From Curtobacterium sp. MCSS17_007 (GTDB lineage Bacteria > Actinomycetota > Actinomycetes > Actinomycetales > Microbacteriaceae): a stretch of DNA of 64,000 nucleotides. Under the pieces are notes generated by a model, which saw only the letters and a list, made by a program, of their open reading frames with translations, was not told the DNA's origin and made no database searches. The stretch is from positions 1,364,001 through 1,428,000 of the forward strand of contig NZ_CP126257.1 in assembly GCF_003234175.2 (NCBI RefSeq), given 5' to 3'. The position numbers and the translations under genes are program-made. Below are positions 52,898 through 61,216 of this stretch, one piece after another (position 1 is the stretch's first letter; the number at the start of each line of letters is the position of its first letter).

Positions 52898-53503
52898 TCA
52901 GGAGACGGACTCGAGCGGGTTGCGCGCGAGCTTGCCCAGGACGTCGCCGTCGACGAGCCGTCGCGCGGCGGTCGTCGGCTTCCGGGCGGCCTGGTCGACG
53001 ACGCACGCACCGAACTCCTCGGCCAACTCGCCGCGCGGGTGCGCGGCGAGCACCTCGCGGAGGAAGTCCGTCGGCAGCACGTCCGCACCGGCGCCGGAGA
53101 CGTCGAGGCCCGTGGCGCGCTCGAGCAGGTGCCCCTCGACGTCCAGTGCCACGTCGACGGCCGGCCAGTTGTGCCGGACGATGACGTCCAGCACCCGTCG
53201 CTGTCGGGTGGGCTCCCATCCGGCACCGGTCGTCAGGGCGACCGCGACGTGACCGCCGGCGTGCTCGTAGGACAACGTGTGGTTGTCGAACTCCGTCACC
53301 GTGCCGACGTCGTGCAGCAGCGCGGCGACGGCGAGCAGCTCGTGGTCGACGGCGTCGAGGCCGTCGAGCGCCGCGAACCCCTCGGCCCAGTACCACGAGC
53401 GCAGCGCGTGAGCCGTGATCGCGGGCGACTGGTACCGCTCCGCGAGTGATGCCGCAGCACGGGTCGCGGGGGTGTCGGGCAGCAGGAAGTCGTCGATGCG
53501 CAC
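52898..53503 (-). CDS. HD domain-containing phosphohydrolase-like protein
   Basis: A 201-residue HD-superfamily protein. The metal ligands are visible: His in AITAHALRSWYWAEG (about residue 32), the HD pair in VAALLHDVGTVTEFD (about 61-62), and later H/D positions in SYEHAGGHVA (about 75) and the D of LDVIVRHNWPAVDV. The overall order fits the cyanamide-hydratase-like HD branch, in which the true substrate is usually unknown. Start GTG 53503 (VRIDDFLLPDTPATR) matches the family start; a GTG at 53539 would add 12 residues of poor quality. Confidence 0.86.
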   Translation of the reverse strand: MRIDDFLLPDTPATRAAASLAERYQSPAITAHALRSWYWAEGFAALDGLDAVDHELLAVAALLHDVGTVTEFDNHTLSYEHAGGHVAVALTTGAGWEPTRQRRVLDVIVRHNWPAVDVALDVEGHLLERATGLDVSGAGADVLPTDFLREVLAAHPRGELAEEFGACVVDQAARKPTTAARRLVDGDVLGKLARNPLESVS

Positions 53504-53703
53504 GTCGTGATGATGGCACCTCCGCGACTCGGTCGGCACGGCACCCCTCGATCACAGCGCGCACCACGGACCGACGCTGCGCCCCGAGGGTCACCGTGCG
53601 GTGATGCTCGCCGAGCGAGACGCGGCCGAGGCGCCACGCCCGTGTGGCGTCCGTTCGGGCAGGACCGTGACGGATCGGCCTCCCGGTCCGTCACAGCGGT
53701 GAG

Positions 53704-54021
53704 ATGCACGAGGACACCACCGCGACCCCACCGTCCAGAGTCGCACCGCAACGACCCGTCCCGCGGCGGCCGGCTCCGCAGCGACCGGCCCGGCAGCTGG
53801 AGCGTTCAGATGCGCCCGACCCCGACGCGCTCGACACCGATGCCCCGGCGAGACCTGACGTCGGACCCGACCCGTCGTCACGGGTCCCCTGCACGAGCGG
53901 GTTCGACCGGTGGCGGTGCGGTCTCGAGCACGGCCACACCGGCCTGCACACCGCGGTGGAGATCGGCGCGTCCACCTCGTGGAACGACGCGGCCTCGGGG
54001 CGGAGCCTCCGGGACGTCTGA
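53704..54021 (+). CDS. Hypothetical protein with a CxC/GLEHGH motif
   Basis: A 105-residue protein of unknown function. The N-terminal half is a low-complexity Arg/Pro/Ala/Asp stretch, but the C-terminal third, VPCTSGFDRWRCGLEHGHTGLHTAVEIGASTSWNDA, is compact and has two cysteines with a CGxxHGHxGxH pattern (about residues 62-82), which looks like a small zinc-type knuckle. Other members of this type occur as short hypothetical proteins in actinobacteria; I cannot name a family. It sits alone between the HD gene (divergent side) and the VOC protein. Confidence 0.55.
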   Translation: MHEDTTATPPSRVAPQRPVPRRPAPQRPARQLERSDAPDPDALDTDAPARPDVGPDPSSRVPCTSGFDRWRCGLEHGHTGLHTAVEIGASTSWNDAASGRSLRDV

Positions 54022-54176
54022 GCGGCGGCGCGCGCGGGCCGACCGAGCGCGGGGTACTGCTGAGCTGCGCCGGCCGTTCCTGCTGGCCCGTCCCTGAGCC
54101 TTCCGCCGGGCACGCCGGATCTGTCATCATCGTGCCGACGCGGCCGCAGGTGTCCGCGCGACCCGAAGGAGCACCC

Positions 54177-54593
54177 GTGTCCGTCTTCCTCAACCCCTAC
54201 CTCGGCTTCCGCGACCAGGCGCGTGCGGCGCTGGACTTCTACCACGGGGTGCTCGGCGGTGAGCTCACGACCATGACCTTCGCCGAGGGCGGCATGGCGC
54301 AGGACCCGGCGGACGCCGACAAGATCATGCACGGGCAGATCCGGACGCCGGCCGGGCTGCTGCTCATGGCGTCGGACGCCCCCGCGTCGATGCCGACCCC
54401 GACGGAGAGCAACATCTCCGTCTCGCTCAGCGGCGACGACGAGGACCTGCTGACGAGCTGCTGGAACGGGCTCGCCGACGGGGCCACCGTCATCGAGCCG
54501 CTCACCCGCGCCCCCTGGGGCGACACGTTCGGGATGCTCACCGACCGGTTCGGGGTCACCTGGTTGGTGAACATCACCGGCCGCCCCTCCTGA
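54177..54593 (+). CDS. VOC family protein (PhnB-like)
   Basis: A 138-residue single-domain protein of the vicinal oxygen chelate fold, group PhnB / glyoxalase-like. It has the paired beta-alpha-beta-beta-beta modules: VFLNPYLGFRDQARAALDFYHGVLGGELTTMTFAEGG, then the second module ISVSLSGDDEDLLTSCWNGLADGATVIEPLTRAPWGDTFGMLTDRFGVTWLVNIT. PhnB-like proteins often lack the metal site and act as antibiotic or metabolite binding proteins. GTG 54177 follows AAGGAG; the open frame upstream to 53910 is another gene in another frame. Confidence 0.9.
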   Translation: MSVFLNPYLGFRDQARAALDFYHGVLGGELTTMTFAEGGMAQDPADADKIMHGQIRTPAGLLLMASDAPASMPTPTESNISVSLSGDDEDLLTSCWNGLADGATVIEPLTRAPWGDTFGMLTDRFGVTWLVNITGRPS

Positions 54594-54616
54594 CCGGCGG
54601 ACTCGACCGACGAACG

Positions 54617-54656
54617 GACGGGAGGCGCGGTGCCAGCTGGCACCGCGCCTCCCGTC
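54617..54656. terminator. 40-bp perfect palindrome after the VOC gene (repeat family)
   Basis: Two 20-bp arms (54617-54636 and 54637-54656) meet without a loop. It is the clearest full copy of the dispersed element and follows the VOC stop by 24 bp. Three TCAGCGCTCG copies follow at 54659-54702. Confidence 0.7.
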
Positions 54657-54689
54657 GATCAGCGCTCGATGGTCAGCGCTCGCCGTCGG

Positions 54690-54830
54690 TCAGCGCTCGC
54701 CGTTGATCTGGCCGAGCCAGCGCCCGAACGTGGGTTCCTGCTGGTCATCGTGCAGCGCGTGCAGCGTGGTGGTCGGGACGCAGCGACGCTCGGTGTCGAC
54801 GCCGTTCCCCTCGTGGAGGTCGAGGCTCAT
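54690..54830 (-). CDS. Small protein (46 aa)
   Basis: A 46-codon gene with a good SD (AAGGAG 6 nt before ATG 54830). The product runs MSLDLHEGNGVDTERRCVP, TTTLHALHDDQQEP, TFGRWLGQINGER and contains one Cys. It lies directly downstream of the SDR gene on the same strand and could be co-transcribed with it. No family is recognised. Confidence 0.6.
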   Translation of the reverse strand: MSLDLHEGNGVDTERRCVPTTTLHALHDDQQEPTFGRWLGQINGER

Positions 54831-54928
54831 GGTGTGCTCCTTCGCAGGTGTGTGGGTGGTTCGACGCCGGAGCGCGGGCCGGCATTCCCGAGGGGTGCCG
54901 GGATGTCCGGTCCGCGCTCCCGGTGCGG

Positions 54929-55849
54929 TCAGGGGGTGACCATGCCGCCGTTCACGTTGAGCGTCTCGCCGGCGACGAAGCTCGACTCCTGCGAGGCGAG
55001 GAACACGTAGGCCGGCGCGAGTTCGGCGGGCTGGGCGGCACGGCCCATCGGTGACTCGCTGCTGCCGAACTCGGGCAACGACTCCGGGTCGACCCCACCG
55101 CTCGGCTGGAGGACGGTCCAGGTCGGTCCCGGCGCGACGACGTTCACGCGGATCCCGCGCTCGACGAGCAGTTGCGACAACCCCTTCGAGAAGTTGTTGA
55201 TCGCACCCTTCGACGCGGCGTAGTCGAGCCGATCGGGTGCGGGCTGGTAGGCCTCCATCGACGCCGTCGTCGTGATCGTCGAGCCCGGCTGCAGGTGCGG
55301 CAGCGCGGCCTTCACGAGACGGAAGAGCCCGAACACGTTGACGTCGAAGGTCGCCTCGAACTGGTCGTCCGTGATGTCGAGCAGGTCCGGCTGCCAACGC
55401 TGTTTGCCGGCGACGCTCACGAGCGCGTCGATGCCGCCGAGCTCCGCGACCGCCCGCTCGACGAGCTGTCCGGCGTACGCCTTGTCACGGAGGTCACCGG
55501 GGACCGCGACGGCCCTCCGCCCGGTGGCCTCGACCTGCTCGATGACGTGGTCGGCGTCGGACTGCTCCTCGGGCAGGTAGGCGAGGACGACGTCGGCACC
55601 TTCGCGGGCGAAGGCGACCGCGACGGCCGCGCCGATGCCCGAGTCCGCTCCGGTGATGAGCGCCTTCCGGCCCTCGAGCCGCCCGGTGCCCCGGTAGCTG
55701 GACTCGCCGAGGTCGGGGAGCGGGGTCATCTGCGACTGCAGGCCCGGCTCGTCTTGTGTCTGCGGCTCGGGGGAGACGTCCGGGTACCGGCTGCGCGGGT
55801 CCGCGAAGGCGTACTGGTCGGTGGGCGCGGCGTGGTCGGCGGCGCTCAT
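54929..55849 (-). CDS. SDR family oxidoreductase (general-stress type)
   Basis: A short-chain dehydrogenase/reductase of 306 residues with a long N-terminal extension (about 45 residues, rich in Pro, Gln and Asp) typical of the YghA/general stress protein 39 branch. The cofactor motif is LITGADSGIG (about residues 53-62), the catalytic Tyr-x3-Lys is in DYAASKGAINN (about 216-220) and the N and S positions are in TTASMEAYQP. Such proteins are NADP(H)-dependent and respond to stress or ethanol, often with unknown substrates. Its start overlaps the stop of the upstream alcohol dehydrogenase (ATGA), so the pair is one operon. Confidence 0.94.
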   Translation of the reverse strand: MSAADHAAPTDQYAFADPRSRYPDVSPEPQTQDEPGLQSQMTPLPDLGESSYRGTGRLEGRKALITGADSGIGAAVAVAFAREGADVVLAYLPEEQSDADHVIEQVEATGRRAVAVPGDLRDKAYAGQLVERAVAELGGIDALVSVAGKQRWQPDLLDITDDQFEATFDVNVFGLFRLVKAALPHLQPGSTITTTASMEAYQPAPDRLDYAASKGAINNFSKGLSQLLVERGIRVNVVAPGPTWTVLQPSGGVDPESLPEFGSSESPMGRAAQPAELAPAYVFLASQESSFVAGETLNVNGGMVTP

Positions 55850-57069
55850 CGGGCGGCCTCCAGCTCGACCTTGACCCAGCCGGGCTCGCGACGGTCGAAG
55901 GCTTCGTACGCCTCGATCGCGGAGCCGATCGGCTCGTGCTCGGTGATCAGCGCGGTCGGGTCGAACTGCCCGGACGCGACCAGGTCGATGAGCGGCGGGG
56001 TGACCGAGTGGTGGTCGCAGTTGCCCATCCGGATCGTCAGGTTCTTGTTCATCGCCTGACCGATCGGGTAGCGCTCGGCGGTCGGACCGTAGACGCCGAT
56101 GATGCCGATGCGTCCGTACTTCGCGACCGACGCGACCGCCCACTGCGCGACCTGCGACGGGCCGTCGCCCGGCTTCCACTGCTGCTCCTCGCCGAACCCG
56201 TCCGGCGAGGCGTCAGGAGCGACCTGCTGCACCTCGGCGTCGAACTGTTCGGCCTGCTCGTCCGACACCGCCGCGGGCCCCTGCTTCGGGCGCTCCGCAT
56301 CGACGCCGACGGCGTCGATCACGGCATCCGCGCCGATGCCGTTCGTCAGGTCCATGATCGCCTGCACCGGGTCCTCGCGGTTGTAGTCGACCACCTCGCA
56401 GTGCTGCGCGAGCGCGGCGGCGAGACGGGTCTCCTCGCCGTCCACGACGATCACGCGGGCCGCGCCGAGCTTGTAGGCCGAGGCAGCGGCGAACTGTCCG
56501 ACGATGCCGGCACCGAACACGACGACGACGTCGCCTCGGCTGACTCCCGCGAGCTCCGCCCCGAACCAGCCGGTCGGGAAGATGTCGGAGAGCAGGATCG
56601 CCTGCTCGTCGCTGACGTTCTCCGGCAGCGGGTGCATGGTGTTCCGCGCGTACGGCACGCGGACGTACTCGGCCTGCAGACCGTTCACCGGTCCGGTCGA
56701 CTGCGGGCCGCCGAAGAAGCTCGTGCCGGCCTGCGGACCGTTCGGGTTGGCGACGTCGCACTGCGCGGTCTTGCCCATGCGGCAGTACCGGCAGGCGCCG
56801 CACGAGATCGTCGAGTTGATCACGACGCGGTCGCCGGCGCTGAAGCCGCGGACGGCGTCGCCGATCTCGGTGACGACGCCGACGGCCTCGTGGCCGAGGA
56901 TCGTGCCCGCTTCCATCGGCGCCATCGTGCCGCGGACGAAGTGCAGGTCCGTCCCGCAGATCGCACTGCGGGTGATGCGGACGATCGCGTCCTCCGGGTG
57001 CTGGATGGTGGGCTCCGGGACCTCGTCGAGGCGGATGTCCCCGATGCCGTGCCAGACCACTGCGCGCAT
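55846..57069 (-). CDS. Zinc-dependent alcohol dehydrogenase
   Basis: A medium-chain dehydrogenase of 407 residues of the class III / formaldehyde dehydrogenase-like group. Zinc and cofactor motifs: catalytic Cys in RSAICGTDLHF (about residue 38), GHEAVGVVTEIGDAVRG (about 59-75), structural-zinc cysteines in CGACRYCRMGKTAQC (about 90-104), and the Rossmann loop VVVFGAGIVGQFAA (about 177-190). An insertion rich in Glu, Gln, Pro and Asp follows the nucleotide-binding core (AERPKQGPAAVSDEQAEQ to QQWKPGDGPSQ, about 250-295), typical of the glutathione-independent branch. Likely oxidises aldehydes or alcohols in the stress operon with the SDR. Confidence 0.93.
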   Translation of the reverse strand: MRAVVWHGIGDIRLDEVPEPTIQHPEDAIVRITRSAICGTDLHFVRGTMAPMEAGTILGHEAVGVVTEIGDAVRGFSAGDRVVINSTISCGACRYCRMGKTAQCDVANPNGPQAGTSFFGGPQSTGPVNGLQAEYVRVPYARNTMHPLPENVSDEQAILLSDIFPTGWFGAELAGVSRGDVVVVFGAGIVGQFAAASAYKLGAARVIVVDGEETRLAAALAQHCEVVDYNREDPVQAIMDLTNGIGADAVIDAVGVDAERPKQGPAAVSDEQAEQFDAEVQQVAPDASPDGFGEEQQWKPGDGPSQVAQWAVASVAKYGRIGIIGVYGPTAERYPIGQAMNKNLTIRMGNCDHHSVTPPLIDLVASGQFDPTALITEHEPIGSAIEAYEAFDRREPGWVKVELEAAR

Positions 57070-57217
57070 GTCGCTCTCACTTCCTGTCGTGGGTGTTCGG
57101 GGGACACACAACCCGCCGCGGGCTGGACGGAGGTGGAGCGGCGTCCGCTGTGCGCACCGGAACGGGGGACATGTGCCCCTGCGGCGACGCTCAGGTCCCG
57201 CGCGTTCGCTGACGCGC

Positions 57218-57565
57218 ATGAGCAACGACCACGACCAGCACGACGAGCAGCAGACGCGCGACGACTTCGGCGACGCCGTCAACATGACGGCGTCGGAGCT
57301 CAAGCGGTGGCTCGACACCGACGAGTCGAAGGCGGTGGGGCAGAAGTCCGACGGCGGCGGCGAGTCGACCGGCCACGAGAGCGGTCGTCACATCGTCCGC
57401 ATCCTCGAGAAGAAGCAGGGCGACCACACCGCCGACGACTACGCCCACATGCGCAAGGTCGTCGGCTACGTCGCCCGGCACTCGAAGCAGGAACCGAAGG
57501 GCGACTCGCACGACTCGAGGTGGCGGTACTCGCTCATGAACTGGGGCCACGACCCCGAGAAGTGA
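57218..57565 (+). CDS. DUF3140 domain-containing protein
   Basis: A 115-residue charged protein of the DUF3140 family. The pattern NMTASELKRWLDTDESKAVGQKSDGG, GHESGRHIVRILEKKQGDHTADDYAHMRKVVGYVARHSKQ and RWRYSLMNWGHDPEK at the end is the family signature. Its function is not established, though a helix-rich nucleic-acid-associated fold has been suggested for the group. It is divergent from the alcohol dehydrogenase operon across 148 bp, and the start ATG 57218 has no clear SD. Confidence 0.9.
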   Translation: MSNDHDQHDEQQTRDDFGDAVNMTASELKRWLDTDESKAVGQKSDGGGESTGHESGRHIVRILEKKQGDHTADDYAHMRKVVGYVARHSKQEPKGDSHDSRWRYSLMNWGHDPEK

Positions 57566-57602
57566 CGGCGGGCCTGCGCTCTGCGTCGGGCAGAATGGGA
57601 TC

Positions 57603-57812
57603 GTGGACGACTCCGGCATGCCCCGCTTCCGTCGCGTCTGGTCGACGATCCAGGTCGGCGTGCTCGCTGCGGCCGTCGTGTTCTGCGTCGTGATGCTCGT
57701 CATCGGCCAGGGCGAGCTCGACCGCGTGTACGCGGTCGCCGCGGTCTTCTTCGGGCTGGCGCTGGTCGGGCACGCGACGTACCTCTGGCTGCTGGCGCGC
57801 GCTCGACGCTGA
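57603..57812 (+). CDS. Small two-helix membrane protein (69 aa)
   Basis: The product begins MDDSGMPRFRRVWSTIQ and has two helices, VGVLAAAVVFCVVMLVIGQ and VYAVAAVFFGLALVGHATYLWLLARARR. A CAGAAT box (57591-57596) 6 nt before GTG 57603 suggests a leaderless start. The two-helix hairpin with a Glu-Leu turn is ordinary for small actinobacterial membrane proteins; no function is known. Confidence 0.7.
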   Translation: MDDSGMPRFRRVWSTIQVGVLAAAVVFCVVMLVIGQGELDRVYAVAAVFFGLALVGHATYLWLLARARR

Positions 57813-57829
57813 GCAGCGGACGTCGGTCG

Positions 57830-58684
57830 TCAGGACTGCTGCCAGACCCGCACCCAGTCGACGAGCATCTGCTGCGGGAACCGCGTGGTCGCGTCCGGTG
57901 ACCCGGGCCACGTCCCGCCCACGGCGACGTTGAGCAGTACGAAGAACGGCTTGTCGAAGACCCACGGTGACGAGCCCACGTCGGCGCGGGTGACGGTGCG
58001 CTGCGCGATCCCGTCGACGAGCCAGGTGACGGAGCCCGGACGCCAGTCGACACCGAAGACGTGGTACGCGTCCGCCCATGCGGCGCCGTTCGGCAGGGTC
58101 GCTGCCGCGGACAGTCCGTTCGCCCCCGAGTACCCGGGTCCGTGCATCGTGCCGTGGACGGTACCCGGCTCGAAGCCGACGTTCTCCATCACGTCGATCT
58201 CGCCGCACGCAGGCCAGCCGACCTGTCCGATGTCCGCGCCGAGCATCCAGAACGCGGGCCAGATGCCCTGCCCGCGGGGGATCCGGATGCGGGCCTCGAC
58301 GCGGCCGTACTGGGCCGTGAAGGTGCCCTCGGTCTTCAGGCGCGCGGAGGTGTACGAACCGTCGGCCTCGCGCCGGGCGGTGATGACGAGGTTGCCGGCG
58401 CCGTCCAGCGCGCTGTTGCGACGCGAGTCGGTGTAGGTCTGCTGCTCGGCGTTGCCCCAGCCACCGGCACCCGTGTCGAAGCGCCAGATGCCGGGGTTCG
58501 GTGCGGTGCCGGCGGCGCCGTCGAACTCGTCGGCGGCGAGCAGCACGGCCCCGGACGTCGCGGCGCTCGCGGGTGCCGCCTGGAGCGCGGTGCCGACCGT
58601 GGCGGCGACGGCCGCCCCGCCGACGCCGAGGGTCAGGAACCGGCGGCGGTCGAGGGGGAGCGACGGGTCGTGGTCGGGTGCCAT
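57830..58684 (-). CDS. Secreted GH16 beta-glucanase-like hydrolase
   Basis: A 284-residue glycoside hydrolase family 16 protein with a twin-arginine signal (DRRRFLTLGVGGAAVAATVGTALQAAPASA, residues 12-41), so it is exported folded. The beta-jelly-roll begins VLLAADEFDGAAGTAPNPGIWRFD and the ExDxxE catalytic motif is in GEIDVMENVGFEP (about residue 165). Substrate-binding aromatics surround VHGTMHGPGYSG. Such enzymes cut beta-1,3 or beta-1,3-1,4 glucans (laminarin, lichenin, fungal walls), which suits a plant- or soil-associated organism; the exact linkage is not readable. Confidence 0.93.
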   Translation of the reverse strand: MAPDHDPSLPLDRRRFLTLGVGGAAVAATVGTALQAAPASAATSGAVLLAADEFDGAAGTAPNPGIWRFDTGAGGWGNAEQQTYTDSRRNSALDGAGNLVITARREADGSYTSARLKTEGTFTAQYGRVEARIRIPRGQGIWPAFWMLGADIGQVGWPACGEIDVMENVGFEPGTVHGTMHGPGYSGANGLSAAATLPNGAAWADAYHVFGVDWRPGSVTWLVDGIAQRTVTRADVGSSPWVFDKPFFVLLNVAVGGTWPGSPDATTRFPQQMLVDWVRVWQQS

Positions 58685-58802
58685 GGTGGTCTTCCTGCGC
58701 GGGGGCGCCCCGACGGTGGACGGGACACACGATCATGACCCGTGCTGCACGCGGCCGCCAGTCCCCCGTTCGCAGGACGAGCACCGACCCCGGCGACCGT
58801 CG

Positions 58803-60113
58803 TCAGGGCAGGTAGGCGACGCAGAGCACCGTGACGTCGTCGGGGTGCTCGCCGGCGTGGGCGAGGTCGGCGATGCCGTCGACGATCTGCTGCGGGTGGG
58901 CGCGTTCGGCCACCCAGGTCTCGAACCGGTCGAGCGAGTCGAGGTCGCCGCCGAACAGGTCGAGCACGCCGTCGCTCACCGCCACGACCACGTCACCGGC
59001 CTCGAGGAAGGTGTCCTCCGCGGTCCAGCTCGTGCCGACGCCGATCGGCAGGTGCCCGGACCGCAGCGCGCGGACGGTGCCGTCGGCGCTCCGCAGGAGG
59101 GTCAGTCCGTGCCCGGCATCCACCCACCGCGCGTGGCCGTCACGGTCGACGCGGACGTGGAAGCACGTGGTGAACTGCCCGCTCGTCAGGTCGGACGCTC
59201 CCGTCGCCAGCCCGGTCGCCGCGCGGCGGACCGCAACGGCGGGGTCGGTCTCGTCGACCGTGCTGCGGATCAGCGAGCGCACGGCAGCGGCGATCATCCC
59301 GGCGCCCACACCCTTGCCCATCACGTCACCGAGCGTGAACGCCGCGCCGCCCGGGGTGGCGAACCAGTCGTAGAAGTCCCCACCGACGGTCCGCGCTGGG
59401 ATGCAGACGCCCACTGCCCGGAGTTCGGACGGCAGCCCGGTCGCGCTGGTCGGGAGGAGGGACTGCTGCACCAGGGCGGCGCGGTCGATCTCGCCCTCGG
59501 CCACCCGTCGGCGTCGCTGCACGGCGGCGAGCTGGAGGTTCGCCTGGCGTGCGAGTTCGTTCGTGACGGCGGCCATCGCTCCGAAGACGACCACGACCGT
59601 GAACAGCCTGACGAACTCGCTGCCCTGGGCGTGCGTCGGGGCGATCAGGTACGGCAGCATGAGCGTGCCGGCCGTGCCCAGCACCGGCCAGAGGATGTTC
59701 CACCGACCGGGGTTCGCGGCGACCCAGATCAGGGGCAGCGCGACGATCGTGGTGAAGACCGACCGGCTGTCCCCGGTGCCGTACCGGAGCAGGCCGACCG
59801 CGAAGAAGTCGATGGCCGGGATGAGCAGCTCCACGCGCAGCACGGCGGGCCACCGAGTCGCGACGGCAGCGAAGACGAGGCCGGCGATCGCGATGCCCAC
59901 CCCGGTCCACATCCAGGGGGCGTCGGTCACGAGCAGCCAGGGCGAGAACGCGCTCCCGATGGCCGCGCCGACGATCAATGCCGCGATGAGCGTCTGCTTC
60001 GCCAGCGGCGCCCACGAGTTCCTGAGGCCGGCGAGCACGATGGGCCCCGTGTCGTCGCGGACGGTGGTCGTCCACGTCCTCGCCGACGACGGGCGGTCGG
60101 CGGTGCTCGTCAC
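58803..60113 (-). CDS. PP2C/SpoIIE phosphatase with membrane sensor region
   Basis: A 436-residue serine phosphatase of the RsbU/SpoIIE group. The N-terminal third is membrane-embedded, with about six hydrophobic segments (QTLIAALIVGAAIGSAFSPWLLV, VGIAIAGLVFAAVATRWPAV, LLIPAIDFFAVGLLRY, and so on), and is followed by a coiled-coil linker (residues about 195-225) and the PP2C core: VGGDFYDWF, LGDVMGKGVGAGMIAA, VAVSDGVLDLF and PDDVTVLCV (metal-binding Asp residues). It is likely to dephosphorylate an anti-sigma factor antagonist in a stress switch; no partner is in the window. Confidence 0.93.
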   Translation of the reverse strand: MTSTADRPSSARTWTTTVRDDTGPIVLAGLRNSWAPLAKQTLIAALIVGAAIGSAFSPWLLVTDAPWMWTGVGIAIAGLVFAAVATRWPAVLRVELLIPAIDFFAVGLLRYGTGDSRSVFTTIVALPLIWVAANPGRWNILWPVLGTAGTLMLPYLIAPTHAQGSEFVRLFTVVVVFGAMAAVTNELARQANLQLAAVQRRRRVAEGEIDRAALVQQSLLPTSATGLPSELRAVGVCIPARTVGGDFYDWFATPGGAAFTLGDVMGKGVGAGMIAAAVRSLIRSTVDETDPAVAVRRAATGLATGASDLTSGQFTTCFHVRVDRDGHARWVDAGHGLTLLRSADGTVRALRSGHLPIGVGTSWTAEDTFLEAGDVVVAVSDGVLDLFGGDLDSLDRFETWVAERAHPQQIVDGIADLAHAGEHPDDVTVLCVAYLP

Positions 60114-60205
60114 ACCGTCGAGTCAACCCCGCAGCACCGCGGGCGGGCAACCCCACTCCGGGGGCCGGGCGTGTTGAGGCGCGCTCAGTGGATCGTCGTG
60201 CGCTG

Positions 60206-60469
60206 TCAGGATCCCAGTCGGAACGCCAGCGGGACGAGCAGACCGGCGACCCAGACGAGCACCGTCACGAGTGCTCCGACGGCGAGCCACCGCCGTCGGC
60301 GGCGGAGTCTCGGACTGCGGTCCTCGCCCCACATCTGTGCTCGGACGAGCGTCCGGTTCGCCTGCTCGACGACGCGGCGGACCTCAGGGTCGTCGAGCGG
60401 CAGCGCCCCGGAGCGGGCGTGCTCGGCGATCGCCGTCGCCTCCGCGACCGTCAGCTCGTCCTTCGGCAT
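60206..60469 (-). CDS. Small membrane protein with soluble head (87 aa)
   Basis: An 87-residue protein: an acidic, helical head (MPKDELTVAEATAIAEHARSGALPLDDPEVRRVVEQANRT), a basic stretch (SPRLRRRRRW) and one membrane helix (LAVGALVTVLVWVAGLLVPLAFRLGS). GACGAT (plus 60476-60481) lies 6 nt before the ATG on the minus strand, indicating a leaderless transcript. Gene order places it behind the TetR gene. Confidence 0.75.
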   Translation of the reverse strand: MPKDELTVAEATAIAEHARSGALPLDDPEVRRVVEQANRTLVRAQMWGEDRSPRLRRRRRWLAVGALVTVLVWVAGLLVPLAFRLGS

Positions 60470-60520
60470 GCGCCCATCGTCGCACCTCGGCCCCGTGCGC
60501 CGGAAGGTCCTGCGTGTGGC

Positions 60521-61141
60521 TCACCCGGCGCGCGGTGCGGCGAGGCGTCGGACCTCGGTGGTGAGGACGTCGACCGCCCAGGCGGTGTCCGCGTCGGCGG
60601 GAGCGTGCACGAGGTGGAGGGCCAGGCCGTCGACGAGGGCGTGCAGGCGTGCGGCGTCGGTCGCCGTACCGCTGCCGACGCGGTCGTCCGTCACCGCGGT
60701 CGTCCGTGCGAGGGAGAGGAGGGCGGCGCACGCGTCGCTGAGCAGCGCGTGCGCGTCGTCGTACGCCGCCCGGACAGCGTCGTCGGTGAGCGCGAGCGAG
60801 CCGAGCGTCACCCACACCTCCGCCTCGGTCCGTCGCTCGAGGTCGAGCGGGAGCAGTTCCCGGAGGCAGCGGACCACGAACTCCACGGGGTCGTCGCCCG
60901 GCCCGCGCGCGGCGTGCAGGGCGTCGAGCCGACGCTGCACGTGCTCGAACACCCGCCGGAGGCACGCCACCCGCAGTGCGTCCTGCGTCGGGAAGGCCCG
61001 TCGGAGCGAGGCCGTCGCGATCCCGGCCTCCTCGGCGACGTTCCGGACGGAGAGCGCGGCGAGACCGTCGCGCGAGAGGACTCGCCAGGCTGCCTCGCCG
61101 ATCTCGCGGTCGCGTTCGTCGTGGTCGATGAGCCGGGGCAC
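60521..61141 (-). CDS. TetR family transcriptional regulator
   Basis: A 206-residue repressor. The helix-turn-helix REIGEAAWRVLSRDGLAALSVRNVAEEAGIATASLRRAFPTQDALRV (about residues 12-55) is clear and a helical ligand domain follows. A TACGAT box (plus 61148-61153) 6 nt before GTG 61141 favours this start; GTG 61156 would add five residues and run through the operator. A perfect palindrome, GTACA-CATC-TGTAC (61151-61164), overlaps that promoter, so the gene is probably self-repressed. The divergent membrane protein gene is the likely second target. Confidence 0.92.
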   Translation of the reverse strand: MPRLIDHDERDREIGEAAWRVLSRDGLAALSVRNVAEEAGIATASLRRAFPTQDALRVACLRRVFEHVQRRLDALHAARGPGDDPVEFVVRCLRELLPLDLERRTEAEVWVTLGSLALTDDAVRAAYDDAHALLSDACAALLSLARTTAVTDDRVGSGTATDAARLHALVDGLALHLVHAPADADTAWAVDVLTTEVRRLAAPRAG

Positions 61142-61150
61142 GTGCCGATC

Positions 61151-61164
61151 GTACACATCTGTAC
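61151..61164. promoter_or_regulatory. TetR operator candidate GTACA-CATC-TGTAC
   Basis: Perfect 5-4-5 palindrome between the TetR gene and the divergent leader/membrane protein genes, overlapping the TACGAT -10 box of tetR. Confidence 0.6.
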
Positions 61165-61177
61165 TAGCATGCGCCTT

Positions 61178-61216
61178 GTGAACACAGTCGTACTCGAAAC
61201 GAGGTCCCCGTCCTGA
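61178..61216 (+). CDS. Short leader ORF, 12 codons
   Basis: GTG at 61178 reads VNTVVLETRSPS and stops at TGA (61214-61216). A TAGCAT box (61165-61170) lies 7 nt before it, so it would be leaderless. Its stop overlaps a CTG (61213) that is the best start of the membrane protein: CTGA. An ATG at 61169 in the same frame would add three residues. Confidence 0.4.
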   Translation: MNTVVLETRSPS

